DNA of 8,751 bases from Thermococci archaeon (GTDB lineage: Archaea; Methanobacteriota_B; Thermococci; Methanofastidiosales; B48-G16), in contig DAOVEQ010000029.1 in assembly GCA_030668905.1 (NCBI GenBank), positions 1 through 8,751 on the forward strand, in the 5' to 3' direction. Of the stretch, positions 6,291 to 8,751 are shown in pieces. The position numbers were made by a program, and so were the translations under genes. A model generated the notes under the pieces. The model made no database searches, had not been told where the DNA came from, and saw only the letters and a program-made list of their open reading frames with translations. The stretch's first letter is position 1. Each line of letters opens with the position of its first letter.

Positions 6291-6297
6291 GAGGTGA
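6291..6297 (+). promoter_or_regulatory. Ribosome-binding site that fixes the thermosome start
   Basis: GAGGTGA lies five bases before the ATG at 6303. An in-frame GTG at 6294 is part of this site and is therefore not the start. The site also lies within ATG-AGG-TGA (6289-6297), a two-codon reading frame. Confidence 0.8.
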
Positions 6298-6302
6298 ATA
6301 AT

Positions 6303-7937
6303 ATGGCAAAAATGAGACAACCTATGCAGGTAACGGATGAGAACACCCAGAGATTTCTGGGGAGAGATGCCCAGAGAATGAATATTCTGGCAGGCAGAAT
6401 AGTCGCTGAGACTATTAAAACAACCTTAGGTCCAAGAGGGATGGATAAAATGCTGGTAGATTCCTTGGGAGACGTTGTTATTACAAACGATGGTGCAACG
6501 ATTCTTGGGGAGATGGATATTGCTCATCCAGCTGCTAAAATGATAGTTGAAGTTGCAAAGACACAGGACGATGAAGTGGGAGACGGTACAACTACAGCTG
6601 TTGTCCTTACGGGCGAACTTTTAAAAAACGCAGAAGTTCTTTTAGATCAGAATGTGCATCCTACTATAATAGCATCGGGATACAAACTTGCAGCAGAAGA
6701 AGCAGAAAAAATCCTGAACAATATGGCAACTAAGGTAGATCCTAATGATGAGAAGATCTTACTTCAGGCCGCGGAAACTGCAATGACAGGTAAAGGTGCC
6801 GAAAAAGCGAAGGATACATTAACGGCTTTGGCCGTCAAGGCGGTAAGACAGGTAGCTGTAAACGAGGATGGAAAATACTTTGTTGATGCGGAGGATATTA
6901 AAGTTGAGAAGAAAGAAGGAGGAAGTGTAGAGGATTCTACGCTTGTACAGGGTATTATCATTGACAAAGAAAAAGTTCATCCAGGGATGCCGAGGAAGAT
7001 AAAGAATGCCAAGATAGCTCTGTTAGACTCTGCTATGGAGGTGCATAAAACTGAAACAGATGCCGAGATTAGAATTACTTCTCCAGATCAGATGCAGGCT
7101 TTTATAGAACAGGAAGAAAAGACTCTCAAGGACATGGTTGAGAACATAGCTAAGACTGGAGCTAATGTCCTCTTCTGTCAGAAAGGAATCGACGATTTAG
7201 CACAGCACTATCTAGCAAAGAGAGGAGTCTTTGCAGTAAGAAGAGCTAAAAAGTCGGATATGGAAAGACTCTCAAAAGCTACAGGTGCGAAGGTAGTTAC
7301 AAAAATAGGGGATCTTTCTTCAGAAGACCTTGGGTACGCAGGTCTCGTAGAAGAGAAAAAAGTAGGCAAAGATAAGATGACATTCATTGAGGGATGTAAG
7401 AATCCAAAAGCCGTGTCACTTCTCCTGAGAGGAGGTACAGAACATTTTGTGGATTCTGTAGAAAGGGCACTGGAAGACGCTATAGGTGTAGTAGCTACGA
7501 TAATAAAGGATGGAACGATAGTTGCTGGCGGCGGTGCTGCAGAGATAGAGCTTTCAAAGAAATTGTTGGACTACGCCAGTAAGATAGGTGGTAGAGAGCA
7601 GCTTGCTATAAAGGCTTTTGCCGATGCTGTGGAGATAATTCCGAGAACACTCGCAGAGAATGCAGGTATTGATCCCATAGACATTCTGGTAAAACTCAGG
7701 TCGACCCATGAAAAAGACGGCAAAAACACAGGTTTTGATGTCTTTGACGGCGAAGCCAAAGATATGATGAAGAAGGGCGTAGTGGAACCTCTGAGGATCA
7801 AATCACAGGCTGTGAAATCATCATCTGAAGCTGCTATAATGATACTGAGGATAGATGACGTCATAGCTGCAAGCGAGCTCGGCAAAGGTGGAGGACCTCC
7901 CATGGGTCCCGGCGGAATGGGTCCGGAAGGATTTTAA
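6303..7937 (+). CDS. thsA: Thermosome subunit (group II chaperonin)
   Basis: This is a cytosolic ATP-driven chaperonin that forms a double-ring cage with a built-in lid and refolds proteins. The 544-residue product, counted from the ATG at 6303, has the usual length. The equatorial domain shows the family signatures [13 protein letters not shown] (41-53), [10 protein letters not shown] (59-68), the [10 protein letters not shown] nucleotide-binding loop (89-98) and, near the end, [15 protein letters not shown] and NAGIDPID. The middle section is the apical domain with its helical protrusion. The C-terminus is Gly/Met/Pro-rich ([16 protein letters not shown]), as in other thermosomes. The subunit letter is not certain: archaea carry one to several paralogues, and only one is visible here. 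It is followed closely by psmB. A strong TATA/BRE promoter precedes it; heat-shock control is likely from family knowledge, but no specific operator was identified. Confidence 0.97.
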   Translation: MAKMRQPMQVTDENTQRFLGRDAQRMNILAGRIVAETIKTTLGPRGMDKMLVDSLGDVVITNDGATILGEMDIAHPAAKMIVEVAKTQDDEVGDGTTTAVVLTGELLKNAEVLLDQNVHPTIIASGYKLAAEEAEKILNNMATKVDPNDEKILLQAAETAMTGKGAEKAKDTLTALAVKAVRQVAVNEDGKYFVDAEDIKVEKKEGGSVEDSTLVQGIIIDKEKVHPGMPRKIKNAKIALLDSAMEVHKTETDAEIRITSPDQMQAFIEQEEKTLKDMVENIAKTGANVLFCQKGIDDLAQHYLAKRGVFAVRRAKKSDMERLSKATGAKVVTKIGDLSSEDLGYAGLVEEKKVGKDKMTFIEGCKNPKAVSLLLRGGTEHFVDSVERALEDAIGVVATIIKDGTIVAGGGAAEIELSKKLLDYASKIGGREQLAIKAFADAVEIIPRTLAENAGIDPIDILVKLRSTHEKDGKNTGFDVFDGEAKDMMKKGVVEPLRIKSQAVKSSSEAAIMILRIDDVIAASELGKGGGPPMGPGGMGPEGF

Positions 7938-7947
7938 TAAAATTTAA

Positions 7948-7961
7948 TTTTTTCTTTTTTT
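7948..7961 (+). terminator. U-rich terminator-like tract after the thermosome gene
   Basis: Fourteen bases, all T except one C, lie ten bases past the thermosome stop. Runs of U are sufficient signals for archaeal RNA polymerase termination. Because psmB begins only a few bases later and has no clear promoter of its own, the tract may end only part of the transcripts and so set a lower level of proteasome mRNA. Confidence 0.45.
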
Positions 7962-7973
7962 ATAGGTGAAAAA

Positions 7974-8606
7974 ATGGAAGATAATCTCAAAAAAGGAACA
8001 ACTACGGTAGTAGTTGTATATGATAAAGGTGTAGTTTTAGCTACAGATAAAAGGGCATCAATGGGGTATCTGATAGCCCATAAAAATGCTCAAAAACTTT
8101 TTAAAATAACAGATACTATTGGAGCTACCTGTGCGGGTATAGTTGGGGATATCCAAAGTCTTATAGGGCTTTTAGAGGCTGAAGCTAATCTATATGAGAT
8201 GAAAAATGGAAAAAAGATATCTACAAAAGCTTTAGCCAGATTAACATCCAATATTCTTCAAGGTCAGAGGTATTATCCTTTAATAGCCTGGTTAGTCCTT
8301 GGAGGATACGGTTCAAATGGAGCTGAAGCTTACTCTATAGATCCCGTAGGAGGGGTCAACAGAGATACCATGATTTCTACAGGATCAGGATCAACTATGG
8401 CTTATGGCGTTTTAGAAGACAGATTTAGAGAAAATATGACGTTCGAAGAAGGGATAGAACTCGGTGTTAGAGCAATAAATGCAGCTATACAGAGAGATCT
8501 TGCTACTGGTGATGGAATAGCTGTCGCAGTGATTGACAGTTCAGGATACAGAGAGCTCTCGAAAGAGGAGATAGAAACTATAGCGGTAAAGGTGAAAAAT
8601 AAATGA
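7974..8606 (+). CDS. psmB: 20S proteasome beta subunit
   Basis: This is the catalytic subunit of the 20S proteasome, an N-terminal threonine hydrolase. The 210-residue precursor has an eight-residue propeptide (MEDNLKKG) that is removed by self-cleavage before T9, the mature nucleophile Thr1. Other active-site residues follow: D25 and K41 (mature Asp17 and Lys33, in LATDKRAS and NAQKLFK), the GSGS loop (137-140), and D175 with T178 in RDLATGDG. Its ribosome-binding site AGGTGA (7964-7969) is four bases before the ATG, which supports this start and the short propeptide. It lies 36 bases after the thermosome gene and overlaps psmA by four bases. The product should assemble on rings made by the alpha subunit encoded next. 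Confidence 0.97.
   Translation: MEDNLKKGTTTVVVVYDKGVVLATDKRASMGYLIAHKNAQKLFKITDTIGATCAGIVGDIQSLIGLLEAEANLYEMKNGKKISTKALARLTSNILQGQRYYPLIAWLVLGGYGSNGAEAYSIDPVGGVNRDTMISTGSGSTMAYGVLEDRFRENMTFEEGIELGVRAINAAIQRDLATGDGIAVAVIDSSGYRELSKEEIETIAVKVKNK
8590..8595 (+). promoter_or_regulatory. Ribosome-binding site of psmA inside psmB
   Basis: AGGTGA lies within the last codons of psmB, seven bases before the ATG at 8603 and ten before the ATG at 8606. It makes 8603 the better start for psmA and supports translational coupling. Confidence 0.65.
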
Positions 8607-8751
8607 TGCAAAAAGGAATGGGATATGACAGGGCCATAACTGTATTCAGCCCTGATGGAAGTCTGTATCAAGTTTCCTATGCAAGTGAAGCTGTAAAGAA
8701 AGGTGCTACAGCCCTAGGTGTTAAATGTAGTGAAGGGGTAGTGTTAGCTGT
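8603..8751 (+). CDS. psmA: 20S proteasome alpha subunit, N-terminal part (3' end outside window)
   Basis: The alpha subunit forms the outer rings of the 20S proteasome, gates the entry pore and docks the PAN/Cdc48 ATPases. Only about 49 codons are present. The start ([19 protein letters not shown]) matches the family, including the YDR motif of the gating N-terminus and the H0 helix segment [14 protein letters not shown], followed by EGVVLAV. The segment usually reading QVEYAREAV reads QVSYASEAV here, with Ser replacing the common Glu and Arg; whether this matters cannot be judged from the fragment. The ATG overlaps the TGA of psmB (ATGA), and a second ATG follows immediately. The gene continues past the window edge. 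Confidence 0.95.
   Translation, partial: MMQKGMGYDRAITVFSPDGSLYQVSYASEAVKKGATALGVKCSEGVVLA

Noticed and set aside
6294..6302. GTG start giving three extra residues (MNN) on the thermosome.
   Set aside because: The GTG is part of the GAGGTGA ribosome-binding site; the ATG at 6303 is correctly spaced and matches the usual N-terminus.
7571..7903. 110-codon minus-strand frame inside the thermosome gene.
   Set aside because: It is antisense to the conserved equatorial domain, and its low-complexity Ser/Ala/Pro composition is typical of a shadow.
7955..7963. TTTTTATAG-like sequence before psmB as a TATA box.
   Set aside because: Transcription would start about ten bases inside psmB, so it cannot serve the annotated start; a U-rich terminator tract is the better reading.

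Overview
The window is an AT-rich piece of archaeal chromosome that carries mostly core information-processing and protein-quality-control genes. The archaeal assignment rests on replication factor C split into small and large subunits, a group II chaperonin (thermosome), a 20S proteasome with a short-propeptide beta subunit, the archaeal/eukaryotic form of ribosomal protein uL16 (L10e), TATA-box promoters and several apparently leaderless genes. A euryarchaeal-type lineage with an S-layer fits best. I cannot name a genus from the sequence alone.

Layout, left to right. Positions 1-746 (+) hold the 3' part of an unrecognised membrane protein with three transmembrane helices and a Lys/Glu-rich tail. 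Convergent to it, on the minus strand, lie rpl10e (780-1280), a stand-alone response-regulator receiver gene (1313-1666) and a decayed gene (1792-2043). That decayed gene is the most interesting hidden object here. It has a start codon, a ribosome-binding site and two recognisable ends of a tRNA-binding OB-fold protein (MetRS-beta/CsaA/EMAPII type), but it is broken by a stop codon, a frame change and an apparent internal deletion. At 2100-3074 (+) is a secreted S-layer-like protein whose 3' end overlaps the end of rfcL by 17 bases. On the minus strand, rfcS and rfcL (5148 to 3058) form a coupled operon in which the stop of rfcS directly abuts the ATG of rfcL. Upstream of rfcS, on the same strand, is a GT4-family glycosyltransferase (5187-6173).

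A divergent intergenic region (6174-6302) with a strong TATA/BRE element drives the thermosome gene (6303-7937, +). It is followed after 36 bases by psmB (7974-8606) and by psmA, which overlaps psmB by four bases (ATGA) and runs off the window end. Chaperonin (refolding) and proteasome (degradation) genes are thus collinear. The beta-before-alpha coupled order is less usual for archaea.

No tRNA, rRNA, CRISPR array, insertion sequence or long DNA repeat was seen. Most of the window is ordinary housekeeping DNA. The second-look items are the tRNA-binding pseudogene, the psmB-psmA arrangement, the short RfcL without a PIP box, and a CPPC-containing insertion in the S-layer-like protein. I do not see a convincing new biological system.
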